This document shows positions 57,208 to 59,302 of a DNA stretch of 64,000 bases, one piece after another. The notes beneath the pieces are model-generated. The model saw only the letters and a program-made list of their open reading frames with translations. It did not search any database and was not told where the DNA came from. Every line of letters starts with the position of its first letter. Position 1 is the first letter of the stretch. This DNA comes from Lumbricus rubellus (taxonomy: Eukaryota; Annelida; Clitellata; Crassiclitellata; Lumbricidae): positions 26,313,699-26,377,698 of the forward strand of contig OX243816.1 in NCBI GenBank assembly GCA_945859605.1, read 5' to 3'. The translations under genes were made by a program, and so were the position numbers.

Positions 57208-59302
57208 GCAATGATACAACAGTAATTGGAAATGTGTGAGTGGAAAATAAAGCAATTACTTTCCACTAAAAGTAAATGCTGATGGAAAACAAAATTAAAT
57301 GTTTTGGAGCACATCATTGATGCATCACATCCCTCCGCACATCAATCCATCAGCATATAGCAATGCTCTTTAGCAGTATGCAGAATGCTTGAAGGTCTTT
57401 CCAAGAAAGTAGTAGCTGACTCAGTGACATCATTCTTAACAGTTTATCACGTTTTACGAAACAGACATCAAATAAATTGAATTCAATCGATTAATCAAAA
57501 TGAAGTTTTAGAGAATATTTTAGTTGGTTAATTTTTTTAGCCAAACAAGTCCCAATCATAAAAATAGACTCTGCTTTTCTTTACAGATAGGATTGATTTC
57601 TTTAAACAAACAGTAATGCTATCGCGAAAAGTGGGTAATGAATATTAATATATAAAAATAACAACAATGATGACGATGATGATAATAATAATGTCGTTTA
57701 CAGTCAAACAGAATCCAAAACATTAGGTCAAAATTCAGTTTCCTGCAAAGAATTCAAGCCATAAGAACAAAATAATATAGTCTTCAAACTTGGTAATTGC
57801 AATTGCAATAGGCATTTATAAAGCACTGCTCAGAGGTAAAAAAATCAAAGGTGGTCTCTGCACTACGTTAGATAATGCTAAATGTCGTTAAAAACAAATA
57901 CGTTTCATCAGTTAGCAAAACAATGAAAAGTAAATAAAATAGTCAAGAGTGGCAAGCCCACTCCCACATGTAGAACCAACCAATAGATTCCCATCAAAAG
58001 GCAACAAATGGCATGAAACAAATTTAGATTTGTGAAAAATCAAGACTTTGGGTTAAAGCGTAAAAAACATGAAATAGATTATGTACCATAATTTGAAAAC
58101 GGTCATTTTTAACTAGCTCAACTTTCACAGAGATGCAGAGAGCAAACAACTTCTCTGCTCATATTGGATATATGGCTGATTGAAAAAGCATTCCGGAAGC
58201 CATTTTCAAGCTCATGTTATGCCTCACCTGAAGAGTTCAGAGAGAAACTTAGTAGCACAAAACTGAAGGAAGTGGTAACGAAAACAACAACAATCGCCTG
58301 TCAGAATATCGTCAGTAATTACACGCTAGCAACACATCCTGTGCACCTTAGAAGAAATGATCAAACTGCAAAAACAGCCAAGGAAAGAAAATATATATAT
58401 TAGAAAAACAAAGAGAACTTAAACATAATGTATCACGTTACCAGTTATCTACATACATAAATAAATATATATATAACATATAAATATATATATATATATG
58501 GCATTATGTGTGTATAATTTAAAAGATTGCTAACCTCGTAGGCATCAGGAATGTTAAGTGCTTCTCCCGTCAAAGCGACGTGGCCGACGATTCCTGTTCC
58601 CCACGGAACTCGTATTTCCTGCGACATTCTCATCGAGTCTTGAACGGTCGATCGGATGTTGACGTCAAAGAGTTTGCTGCAGAGGCAGACGTCAGCGCAC
58701 TTCTTCTTCGTCTCTCCCTCAACGAGAAACAACGAGCAACGGTCGGCTCCAAGTAGAAGACTCACGTTCTGGAGGATCTTGTGGCAGAGGCTCGTCATGT
58801 CAAGGTCATTGCAGATGTCCATCACAAGCTCATACACGAGATCACACTCGTCAAGCACCTTCAGCTCACTCCGTCGACGACGCGGCTTTGACGCAGCGGC
58901 AGCAGGGAAGCCGTCAGGTATCGAGGCAGCCGCTGACGCTCCCAGAAACGAAGGCATCCCATCAACCTTAAGAACCATCGGCTTCAGGATCTGTCCACGC
59001 TTCTCAAACTCCTGTGCAGAGATTTTGCGCACTGGGGTGTTAGCCCCAGAGCTCCCCTTTGAGTTGGATCCTGTTGAGGACATGTCATATCCAAGAAGTG
59101 ATCCTGTTCCTCCACCCGAACCCTCTCCCCCTCCAGAATGATTAAATAGCCAACCATCGATCAGAGATTGCGTCGCTTTACGAGAAAAGTAATCCTGAAC
59201 AAAATCCGGGTGACTGTCGAGCCACTGTTCAACCTTCAAGTATTCTTCATCACCTGGAAAGCCAGAGTCACCTTCTCCGCGGTCAAGCGGAAGAATCATC
59301 AT
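4148..59302 (-). CDS. PDE5A: Dual-GAF cyclic-nucleotide phosphodiesterase, PDE5/PDE11-like (whole gene, 18 coding exons)
   Basis: Spliced product of 882 residues, close to human PDE5A (875). It hydrolyses 3',5'-cyclic nucleotides (probably cGMP) to 5'-monophosphates in the cytosol. Order: N-terminal helix with WLDSHPDF (28-35); Gly/Ser linker (56-87); RKIS site (Ser95); GAF-A about 154-330 with NK 295-296, F304, DE 308-309; GAF-B about 341-510 with NK 478-479, F485, DE 489-490; HD catalytic domain about 550-850. Visible catalytic residues: His610 (proton donor), metal ligands His614, His650, Asp651 and Asp761, purine-binding Gln814 and clamp Phe817. No C-terminal CaaX box, which argues against PDE6. 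Every exon junction keeps frame; introns are GT-AG except intron 11. RKIS and many catalytic residues favour PDE5, while some spacing ([11 protein letters not shown]) matches PDE11, so this could be an ortholog from before or outside that split. cGMP specificity is inferred from family, not shown. Confidence 0.93.
4316..4907 (-). other. PDE intron 17 (592 bp)
   Basis: GT-AG. Contains the two extra copies of the exon 17 donor unit (4821-4898) and a short TATTGTATATG direct repeat near the 3' acceptor (4330-4380). Nothing else recognised. Confidence 0.85.
4821..4937 (-). repeat. 39-bp tandem repeat spanning the exon 17 donor (3 copies)
   Basis: Units start at 4821, 4860 and 4899. Each contains, on the minus strand, the coding end ATCTGCTTACC...CAG followed by GTATTTGAC. 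Thirteen codons per unit, no stop. The copies differ by only one or two bases, so the expansion is recent. Confidence 0.95.
4908..5066 (-). CDS. PDE5A: PDE exon 17: Q-pocket (invariant Gln and Phe clamp)
   Basis: Residues 775-827, phase 0. [20 protein letters not shown], then [17 protein letters not shown]. Gln814 and Phe817 are the purine glutamine and hydrophobic clamp. Acceptor TGTCAG. The end at 4908 (donor GTATTT) is the shortest choice and matches family length. Two more copies of the same exon end and donor follow, at 4869 and 4830, in frame and without stops, so the true end could be any of the three. Confidence 0.93.
5067..5779 (-). other. PDE intron 16 (713 bp) with a small minisatellite
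   Basis: GT-AG. Holds an imperfect AT-rich tandem repeat around 5455-5550 with units like CCATTAATTAATA. No other feature seen. Confidence 0.8.
5780..5843 (-). CDS. PDE5A: PDE exon 16: [12 protein letters not shown] metal-ligand exon
   Basis: Last base of codon 753 through residue 774 (64 nt). [21 protein letters not shown]. Asp761 in TACDLSA is the second conserved aspartate of the bimetal site. Acceptor GTTTTAG, donor GTTGGT. Confidence 0.97.
5844..6774 (-). other. PDE intron 15 (931 bp)
   Basis: GT-AG. Contains SINE copy 3 at its transcript-5' side (6488-6703). The remainder shows nothing recognisable. Confidence 0.8.
6488..6703 (+). mobile_element. tRNA-derived SINE, copy 3
   Basis: Head ATGGTAGTGCAGTGGG, intact B-box core GGTTCGAATA, body GACCTTGAGCAAGTCCTTC and tail CGTTATAACAAGTGCA. 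More diverged than copies 4 and 7. Confidence 0.82.
6775..6852 (-). CDS. PDE5A: PDE exon 15: variable catalytic loop
   Basis: Residues 727-752 plus two bases of codon 753 (78 nt). [25 protein letters not shown]; compare PDE11 ERRTEFFELVSKGEYDWNIKN. Found by phase and by the FF...DW pattern. Acceptor AATTTTAG, donor GTAACA; frame fits on both sides. Confidence 0.95.
7087..9160. repeat. 46-bp satellite array, about 45 copies, with higher-order structure
   Basis: Monomer contains CATAGCAGAATATATAACTC and CATATGATCATATTCAACAT; monomers differ by only a few bases. Marker variants recur at fixed spacing: CATAGTCAAC at 7671, 8131 and 8637 (10 then 11 monomers), and CTCATATCAT at 7288, 7794, 8254 and 8760 (11, 10, 11). 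This shows a higher-order repeat of 10-11 monomers (460/506 bp). Each monomer carries the palindrome ATCATATGAT. There are no unique spacers, so it is not a CRISPR. Confidence 0.97.
9236..9455 (+). mobile_element. tRNA-derived SINE, copy 4
   Basis: Full-length. Head GTGGGGTGCGGTGGTGTAGT, B box GGTTCAAATCC, body GACCTTGGGCAAGTCCTTC, tail GGGGCACTATAACAAGTGCA followed by CATACAAACAA. Confidence 0.9.
9619..9719 (-). CDS. PDE5A: PDE exon 14: [10 protein letters not shown] segment
   Basis: Residues 694-726 plus two bases of codon 727 (101 nt). [43 protein letters not shown] is near-invariant in PDE5/6/11. Acceptor GATTGCAG, donor GTAAGC. Confidence 0.97.
9720..10044 (-). other. PDE intron 13 (325 bp)
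   Basis: GT-AG. Its first 80 bases in transcript sense are the 38-bp tandem repeat that copies the exon 13 donor. Nothing else seen. Confidence 0.85.
9961..10044 (-). repeat. 38-bp tandem repeat copying the exon 13 donor
   Basis: Just over two perfect units. On the minus strand GTAAGAAG occurs at the real donor (10044) and again 38 and 76 bases downstream (10006, 9968). Use of either copy would shift the frame. Confidence 0.93.
10045..10132 (-). CDS. PDE5A: PDE exon 13: ERHHF catalytic segment
   Basis: Last base of codon 664 through residue 693 (88 nt). [29 protein letters not shown]. Matches PDE5 [25 protein letters not shown]; the change EHHH to ERHH hits the variable position, and the conserved HH pair remains. 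The donor GTAAGAAG is copied downstream by a 38-bp tandem repeat. Confidence 0.97.
10133..10539 (-). other. PDE intron 12 (407 bp)
   Basis: GT-AG, with a short (TA)n run at 10484-10507 close to the donor. No other feature. Confidence 0.85.
10540..10649 (-). CDS. PDE5A: PDE exon 12: metal-binding HDLDHRG motif
   Basis: Residues 628-663 plus two bases of codon 664 (110 nt). [36 protein letters not shown]. His650, Asp651 and His654 lie in the invariant HDLDHRG of class I PDEs. Acceptor ATTGCAG, donor GTAAGA. Confidence 0.97.
10650..12435 (-). other. PDE intron 11 (1.8 kb, GC-AG)
   Basis: Begins GCAAGT in transcript sense and ends GCAG. Contains a GC-richer interspersed repeat (10907-11515) and, near the donor, TA-rich runs (12350-12412). 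TATATTA/AAACAAAGG repeats lie around 11905-11965. Confidence 0.85.
10907..11515 (-). mobile_element. Unclassified retroposon-like element with (GAAT)n tail
   Basis: Read on the minus strand it ends GAGGCGCTATATAAATTCTC followed by AGAATGAATGAATGAATG, the form of a retroposed 3' tail. The body is visibly more GC-rich than the surrounding intron. A diverged relative lies at 57808-58030, sharing ACGTAGAG/ACATGTAGAA and GGTGGCAAGCCC blocks on the plus strand. Short open frames in the body match nothing I know. The 5' end is uncertain. Confidence 0.55.
12436..12543 (-). CDS. PDE5A: PDE exon 11: catalytic HNWRHAF motif
   Basis: Residues 592-627, phase 0. [20 protein letters not shown] then [16 protein letters not shown]. 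Supplies His610, the general acid, and His614, a metal ligand, within YHNWRHAFN. Acceptor TTTCAG. The exon must end before GCAAGT, a GC donor: only this end gives the residue-for-residue alignment [18 protein letters not shown] with PDE5 MFAALKAGKIQNKLTDLE, whereas using the nearby GT two codons on would break frame. Confidence 0.94.
13699..14120 (+). mobile_element. MITE family 1, copy A (3-bp TSD TCA)
   Basis: 422 bp with inverted ends: GTTGTGTTTCCGGTAAC on the left and GTTACCGGAAACACAAC on the right, inside GGC...GCC termini. Flanked by TCA on both sides. The middle is A/T-rich with a conserved AGCAGTTT...GACAGTCGGG block. TNA duplications and GG..CC termini fit PIF/Harbinger-type non-autonomous elements; that assignment is inference. 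Strand is arbitrary (the CCCGACCGACCC end first). Confidence 0.92.
14440..14700 (+). pseudogene. LINE reverse-transcriptase C-terminal remnant
   Basis: One frame gives RSFARVAPP and a shifted frame gives [20 protein letters not shown] then FEKSRKTH and a stop. This is the usual non-LTR retrotransposon ending (R-F-x-AP-x-WNSLP-x-x-L-R...F-K-x-x-L-K-T-H). A C-rich insertion of about 35 bp sits between the two parts. Broken and non-functional. Confidence 0.65.
15128..15274 (-). CDS. PDE5A: PDE exon 10: entry to catalytic domain
   Basis: Residues 543-591, phase 0. Contains [20 protein letters not shown] and [15 protein letters not shown], comparable to PDE5 FSFSDFELSDLET...IRMFTDLNLVQNF. Acceptor TTTGCGCAG, donor GTGAGT. 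Confidence 0.97.
15275..15854 (-). other. PDE intron 9 (580 bp)
   Basis: GT-AG, no repeat or other element recognised. Confidence 0.8.
15855..15998 (-). CDS. PDE5A: PDE exon 9: end of GAF-B and linker helix
   Basis: Residues 495-542, phase 0. [20 protein letters not shown] then [20 protein letters not shown]. Matches PDE5 AFVIFCGLGIQNTQMYE and LEVLSYHASA, the helical connector from GAF-B to the catalytic domain. Acceptor GTGGTAG, donor GTCAGC. Confidence 0.97.
16199..18137. mobile_element. Palindromic compound element: C-rich / (ACAT)n ... (TGTA)n / G-rich
   Basis: Left arm: 16199-16310, repeats of CCCCCCGGACAAAA, then (ACAT)n to 16440. Right arm: (TGTA)n at 17884-18022, then GGGGGGTTTTGTCCGG repeats at 18028-18137. 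The two G/C-rich arms are reverse complements, including the same order of variants (GGTATAAAA one unit from the inner end, GGACAATA at the outer end). That is a fold-back layout with tandem-repeat arms. A separate segment (16444-17625) interrupts the (ACAT)n, and a TTTATATAGCG tail scrap sits at 17930-17944. Confidence 0.75.
16444..17625. mobile_element. 1.2-kb segment with AGGGTGG...CCACCCT ends inside (ACAT)n
   Basis: Tetranucleotide repeats stop at 16440 and resume at 17626. The interior is ordinary complex DNA whose ends are inverted (TAGGGTGGTCG versus TAGGGTGGTTG on the other strand). Flanking TA fits a Tc1/mariner-like target. No transposase was recognised inside. Confidence 0.5.
18670..18810 (-). 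CDS. PDE5A: PDE exon 8: GAF-B core with NK...F...DE
   Basis: Residues 448-494, phase 0. [18 protein letters not shown] is followed by [20 protein letters not shown] and ENLFE. It contains the canonical NKX5FX3DE signature (478-490), here with exact textbook spacing. Acceptor TTTGAG, donor GTAAGA. Confidence 0.97.
18895..19015. repeat. 29-bp tandem repeat, 4 copies
   Basis: Units of GTTCTTCACAGATTATG + TTTTCATTAATC; the last copy has a 2-base deletion. Begins about 85 bases from the exon 8 acceptor. Confidence 0.93.
19456..20275 (+). mobile_element. 5'-truncated LINE, reverse-transcriptase C-terminus and 3' UTR
   Basis: Open frame from about 19456 to a stop at 19922-19924. It carries [13 protein letters not shown] at its start and [16 protein letters not shown] then SHFKTL at its end, the standard C-terminal motifs of non-LTR retrotransposon reverse transcriptases. 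A 350-bp 3' tail ends in GATTTTGA/TTTTGAT repeats with GATCAATAAA twice. The frame is intact over 150 codons, so this is the youngest LINE copy here. The catalytic YADD part is missing. Confidence 0.85.
21908..21955 (-). CDS. PDE5A: PDE exon 7: GAF-B, LNIPDAY microexon
   Basis: Residues 432-447 (48 nt, phase 0). [16 protein letters not shown], the GAF-B counterpart of the LNIPDAYE motif of GAF-A. Flanked by CTCTTTCAG and GTGAGC. Too short to be noticed as an open frame; it was found from the gap between exons 6 and 8. Confidence 0.95.
22380..23110 (+). pseudogene. CR1/L2-like LINE reverse-transcriptase remnant
   Basis: Frame 1 (22404-22868) reads [60 protein letters not shown] and APKYIRDLI. 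These are typical C-terminal reverse-transcriptase motifs of CR1/L2-type LINEs. After a frameshift near 22868 a second frame continues [10 protein letters not shown]...[12 protein letters not shown] and LSPLKTYFF. It ends with a [13 protein letters not shown] tail. Dead copy. Confidence 0.82.
23155..23245. repeat. (CA)n and (TA)n microsatellite
   Basis: Short CA runs at 23170-23201 followed by about 19 TA dinucleotides to 23239. Confidence 0.95.
23346..23409 (-). CDS. PDE5A: PDE exon 6: [14 protein letters not shown] segment
   Basis: Last base of codon 410 through residue 431 (64 nt). Reads [21 protein letters not shown] after a TTTTACAG acceptor and before a GTGAGA donor. [12 protein letters not shown] aligns with the [18 protein letters not shown] loop of PDE11/PDE5 GAF domains. 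The phase completes the exon 5 split codon as Gly. Confidence 0.94.
23541..23709 (-). mobile_element. tRNA-derived SINE, copy 5
   Basis: Minus-strand copy. Head GTGGGGCGCGGTGGTGTAGT, B box GGTTCGAATCC and body intact; the tail is truncated after GGGAGCGCCTC. Confidence 0.87.
24137..24517. mobile_element. hAT-like MITE with perfect 8-bp target duplication
   Basis: Ends CAGCGGTTCTCAACC and GGTTGAGAACCACTG are inverted, flanked by CTCTACAG on each side (24129-24136 and 24518-24525). The CAG...CTG ends and 8-bp duplication are diagnostic of the hAT superfamily. 381 bp, no transposase. Several GGGGTCCGCG motifs sit near both ends. Confidence 0.95.
25037..25813. mobile_element. Giant inverted-repeat (fold-back) element
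   Basis: 777 bp. Left arm about 25037-25325 and right arm about 25520-25813 are reverse complements over nearly 290 bases, starting CACTGTGTCCGCG and GTAGAACCCACAATAAAGTG. The centre (about 200 bp) is unique. It sits in TA-repeat DNA, so a TA duplication is possible but cannot be proved. No coding capacity. Confidence 0.92.
26060..26200. repeat. Purine-rich minisatellite (GGAGGGGGCCTCCT-type)
   Basis: About nine irregular units of CCTGGAGGGGGGC / CTCATGGAGGG. Open in several frames, which explains proline/glycine-rich hypothetical frames on both strands; not a gene. Confidence 0.85.
26304..27153. mobile_element. TTAA-flanked non-autonomous DNA transposon
   Basis: TTAA at 26300-26303 and 27154-27157 flank inverted ends CCTTTTCG...CGAAAAGG. 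TTAA duplications are typical of piggyBac and Kolobok elements. The right subterminal part has CCCGGCGCCGCGCCGG-like palindromes (27078-27140). Interrupted by a C-rich element at 26372. Confidence 0.7.
26372..26712 (+). repeat. C-rich element, copy 1 (ACTAGCTGGGG start, CCACCC body)
   Basis: Starts ACTAGCTGGGGTAACCGGCG and GAAATTTAG...GACCCGCTC, then about 280 bp of irregular CCACCCC/CCCCGTACA. A clear relative is at 40534. Open in several frames because stops are avoided by composition, not because it is coding. Confidence 0.75.
28795..29922 (+). mobile_element. Tc1/mariner-like element with long inverted ends and dead transposase
   Basis: Ends AGGGTGGGCAAAAAAAGTAA and (reverse) AGGGTGGGCCAAAAAAGTAA, with about 220-bp inverted arms (28795-29015, 29697-29922). 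Between them, 29207 opens with an ATG and [10 protein letters not shown]...FHEQGLGAK, like a Tc1-type helix-turn-helix start. A later piece reads [16 protein letters not shown], like the transposase C-terminus. Stops and an internal deletion leave only about 430 bp of the usual ~1 kb. Confidence 0.72.
31267..31500. mobile_element. Decayed copy of MITE family 1
   Basis: TGTGCTTCTGGTAACAGGG and TTGGTCAGGTAGG match the family end (TGTGTTTCCGGTAACAGAG, TTGGGTAGGTAGG). GCACAAAGGTACATGCTGCA matches the interior of copies B and C. The other end is not recognisable. Confidence 0.6.
31575..31725. repeat. 36-bp minisatellite, about 4 copies
   Basis: Units of GGTTGCTAAGGCAGGTGG + TTGTTAAGAAGAGTTG. Degenerate GGTTGCTA motifs continue to about 31890. 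Confidence 0.9.
32390..32460 (-). CDS. PDE5A: PDE exon 5: GAF-B, variable acidic loop
   Basis: Residues 387-409 plus two bases of codon 410 (71 nt). Acceptor TTTTTTTCAG, donor GTAAGT. Encodes [20 protein letters not shown] and HRE. This loop is poorly conserved in the family, so the call rests on good splice sites, exact frame fit with exons 4 and 6, and the FSQVFDL match to PDE5/PDE11 FSSVFHM/FTKSFEL. Confidence 0.9.
32461..32972 (-). other. PDE intron 4 (512 bp)
   Basis: GT-AG. Carries one arm (32709-32724) of an inverted repeat that brackets exon 4. An AAGAAG run lies at 32930-32943. Nothing else seen. Confidence 0.82.
32973..33110 (-). CDS. PDE5A: PDE exon 4: start of GAF-B
   Basis: Residues 341-386, phase 0 at both ends. 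Begins [15 protein letters not shown], directly comparable to PDE5 VLLDLASLIFEEQ, and ends [11 protein letters not shown] before a GTATTG donor. Acceptor CTTCTTAG. A 16-bp inverted repeat lies on both sides of the exon, and a tandem duplication lies just upstream of the acceptor in transcript sense. Confidence 0.95.
33122..33268. repeat. ~74-bp tandem duplication upstream of the exon 4 acceptor
   Basis: Two nearly identical units beginning GCAATTCATTGCTTCA and containing AATAAAACGTACTGTACTCC. It starts about 12 bases from the acceptor, so it duplicates likely branch-point/polypyrimidine territory but not the AG itself. Confidence 0.92.
33585..33782. repeat. 15-bp minisatellite (ATGTCTGGTCCAGTC)n, about 13 copies
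   Basis: The 15-base period keeps every frame open on both strands (CLVQS, SGPVM, WSSHV; TGPDM, DWTRH). Multiple simultaneous open frames identify it as a repeat, not a protein gene. Confidence 0.95.
35380..35700 (-). mobile_element. Retroposon-like repeat with GTGCTATATAAG tail
   Basis: On the minus strand it ends GGGTGCTATATAAGTTCATAG and TTTGAATGAATTAATAATAT, similar in layout to the tail at 10907-10970 (GCGCTATATAAAT then GAAT repeats). The body is unrelated to the SINE head. Family unknown. Confidence 0.4.
36821..36910 (-). CDS. PDE5A: PDE exon 3: end of GAF-A and connecting helix
   Basis: Residues 311-340, phase 0 at both ends. [20 protein letters not shown] is followed by [10 protein letters not shown], matching PDE5 YLAFCG...NAQLYE...LLENKRNQ. 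The acceptor is TTGCAG and the donor GTAATG. The segment forms the last strand and long helix of GAF-A running into GAF-B. Confidence 0.96.
38265..38325 (-). mobile_element. Fragment of a TACCGTATTTTC-type DNA transposon end
   Basis: On the minus strand: TACCATATTTTCCGGACTAT, then ATATAAGACGC. Same terminal pattern as the full element at 55325. Only one end is visible. Confidence 0.5.
38396..38532. repeat. (GCAGCAGTTATA)n trinucleotide-type repeat
   Basis: GCA triplets interrupted by GTTATA; open in one frame as AAVIAAAV. Not coding. Confidence 0.92.
38850..38902. repeat. (CA)n microsatellite
   Basis: CA dinucleotides interrupted by two ATGC steps. Confidence 0.95.
39276..39335 (-). repeat. 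10-bp tandem repeat copying the exon 2 donor
   Basis: On the minus strand GTAACCAATC repeats directly after the last exon codon, giving six GTAACC motifs at 10-base steps. The first is the donor used in the model. Only a shift of 30 bases would keep frame. Confidence 0.92.
39334..39495 (-). CDS. PDE5A: PDE exon 2: GAF-A core
   Basis: Residues 257-310, phase 0 at both ends. Starts [16 protein letters not shown] after a TTTAG acceptor and completes DAYE/DARF across the junction, as in PDE5 DAYEDPRF. Contains [17 protein letters not shown] and the GAF-A signature NK(295-296)...F(304)...DE(308-309), which in the family stabilises cGMP binding. The donor GTAACC lies at the edge of a 10-bp tandem array (see separate entry). 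Confidence 0.96.
39524..39560. repeat. (CAG)n run
   Basis: About ten CAG/CAGCAGCTG triplets, 30 bases from the exon 2 acceptor on its upstream (transcript) side. Confidence 0.93.
40032..40467 (-). mobile_element. MITE family 1, copy B (TSD TTA)
   Basis: 436 bp, GGCCTAAAAAAATC...TTTTTTTAGGCC with inverted GTGTTTCCGGTAAC blocks, flanked by TTA on both sides. Orientation opposite to copies A and C (AGAGCTAAAAAAATTGGG end first). Confidence 0.95.
40480..40533. repeat. (TA)n microsatellite
   Basis: About 24 TA dinucleotides, ending against the C-rich element. Confidence 0.96.
40534..41110 (+). repeat. C-rich element, copy 2
   Basis: Starts ACTAGCTGGGGTACCCGGCA and GAAATTTAG...GACCCGCTCC, like the copy at 26372, then about 450 bp of CCACCCC-rich sequence. 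Ends near a run of C at 41066-41078. Strong strand asymmetry makes it open in several frames. Confidence 0.78.
41285..42855. mobile_element. Tc1/mariner-like inverted-repeat element with doubled arms, nested insertion
   Basis: Left arm has two direct ~190-bp sub-units (41310-41510, 41515-41710). Right arm has their inverted counterparts (42020-42655, interrupted, and 42660-42850). The sub-units resemble the arms of the element at 28795 (AAAGTTATA..., GTGAGGCCACYCACCGTTTT, GAAACGCAA). No transposase is visible in the short centre. The right arm is split by the element at 42160. Confidence 0.75.
42160..42586. mobile_element. MITE with 37-bp inverted ends nested in a Tc1-like arm
   Basis: Starts TGTGTCCCGACATATGAAAA and ends with its inverse, TTTTCATATGTCGGGACACA; one mismatch over 37 bases. 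TATA lies on both sides (42156-42159, 42587-42590). Removing it restores continuity with the other arm (GTAGATATA joined to TTGTCTTTAAG), which dates it as the later insertion. Superfamily not assigned. Confidence 0.9.
42888..42966. repeat. (TA)n-rich tract
   Basis: Two TA runs separated by TGTATGTATG. Confidence 0.95.
43600..43658. repeat. (TA)n tracts
   Basis: Two TA runs interrupted by CTTC, followed by ACACAACACA. Confidence 0.95.
43692..43815. repeat. 20-bp minisatellite, about 6 copies
   Basis: Perfect units of TTTTTTCAGTTTAGCACTAG. In the plus sense each unit resembles a splice acceptor (polypyrimidine then CAG), but the gene is on the other strand. Confidence 0.96.
44844..45246 (+). 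mobile_element. MITE family 1, copy C (TSD TTA)
   Basis: 403 bp, GGCCTAAAAAAAAATTG...TTTTTTTAGGCC, flanked by TTA. Same orientation as copy A. Interior has the shared block GACAGTCGGGAAATAGGCAG. Confidence 0.95.
46203..46300. repeat. (CCCT)n / (CT)n microsatellite
   Basis: About 10 CCCT units passing into about 28 CT dinucleotides. Confidence 0.97.
49265..49340 (+). mobile_element. Retroposon 3' tail scrap related to the SINE tail
   Basis: GAGCGCTTCTGACTAG...CTTCAAGAGGCGCAATATAAA closely resembles the SINE 3' region (GAGCGCTTCTGAGTAG...TTGAAGGGGTGCTATAATAA) but is not preceded by a SINE head. It may be the end of the partner LINE or a truncated SINE. Confidence 0.45.
49578..50001 (-). mobile_element. 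MITE family 1, copy D (TSD TAA)
   Basis: 424 bp, GGCCAAAAAAAATATGTTG...TTTTTTTACGCC, inverted GTGTTTCCGGTAAC blocks, flanked by TAA. Same orientation as copy B. Confidence 0.93.
50700..51300 (+). pseudogene. Decayed LINE reverse-transcriptase remnant
   Basis: One frame gives [20 protein letters not shown] and a stop; a second gives [20 protein letters not shown] then [11 protein letters not shown]. These match the LGVxLDxxLxFxxHV and RLDYCNSLLxGLPxxxIxxLQ motifs of CR1/L2-type LINEs. Interrupted by (TG)n and poly-C. Confidence 0.6.
52004..52115. repeat. GGCAGTGTATGGT-type minisatellite
   Basis: About eight units of 12-15 bases (GGCAGTGTATGGT, GGCAGTGTATGTT). Confidence 0.9.
52690..52887 (-). 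mobile_element. tRNA-derived SINE, copy 6
   Basis: Minus strand. Head GGTGCAATGGTGTAGTTGG, B box GGTTCGAATCC, body GACCTTGAGCAAGTCCTTC and tail GAGTAGAGAGCTTGAAGGGG. Confidence 0.88.
53626..53656. repeat. (TG)n microsatellite
   Basis: About 15 TG dinucleotides. Confidence 0.95.
55325..56011. mobile_element. 687-bp TA-flanked inverted-repeat element (CCGTATTTTCGC ends)
   Basis: Ends CCGTATTTTCGCAAATATAA and, inverted, CCGTATTTTCGCGAATATAA, with TA on both sides. Subterminal repeats GGGTGCGTGTTATAC recur three or more times in the right part and inverted in the left. No transposase. TA duplication suggests a Tc1/mariner-like or similar mover; family not assigned. Confidence 0.85.
56413..56772. 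repeat. 25-bp minisatellite, about 14 copies
   Basis: Units of CATGATTAGAACTATCATTT + CATTT, with point variants (CCTTT, GGATTAG). Confidence 0.96.
57146..57203. repeat. (TA)n microsatellite
   Basis: About 28 TA dinucleotides. Confidence 0.97.
57808..58030 (-). mobile_element. Diverged relative of the 10907-11515 element
   Basis: Shares CTCTGCACTA, GTGGCAAGCCC, ATGTAGAA/CGTAGAG and ATTCCCAT/TTTCCCGT blocks in the same order as 10925-11140. Read on the minus strand, both keep a peptide of the form V-x-S-T-C-x-x-G-L-A-T-x-D. Ends TTTATAAA...GCACTGCTCAGAGG. Confidence 0.5.
58535..59302 (-). CDS. PDE5A: PDE exon 1: N-terminus, RKIS phosphosite and start of GAF-A
   Basis: Residues 1-256. I start at the first in-frame ATG (59302-59300); a second ATG follows at once and has an A at -3. 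Upstream the frame stays open to a stop at 59402-59404 but contains no ATG, so either this is the initiation exon or an upstream exon was missed. The protein opens with an acidic stretch and a helix like PDE5/PDE11 ([12 protein letters not shown]). A Gly/Ser-rich linker follows, then [12 protein letters not shown], which matches the PDE5 phosphorylation segment. An RRRR patch at 141-144 precedes GAF-A ([32 protein letters not shown]). It is markedly more GC-rich than its surroundings. It ends with GAG before a GTTAGC donor, phase 0. Confidence 0.93.

Larger units (their letters stand above)
39496..58534 (-). other. PDE intron 1 (19 kb)
   Basis: GT-AG (GTTAGC...TTTAG). Contains MITE copies B, C and D, a nested Tc1-like cluster, C-rich element copy 2, SINE copy 6, a LINE remnant, a 687-bp TA-flanked element and several minisatellites. 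Stretches 46300-48700, 53000-54900 and 56800-57800 show only AT-rich DNA and small microsatellites. Confidence 0.85.

Noticed and set aside
58656..59141. 161-codon open frame on the plus strand opposite exon 1
   Set aside because: It is the antisense of a GC-rich, well-conserved PDE exon and has no family resemblance of its own.
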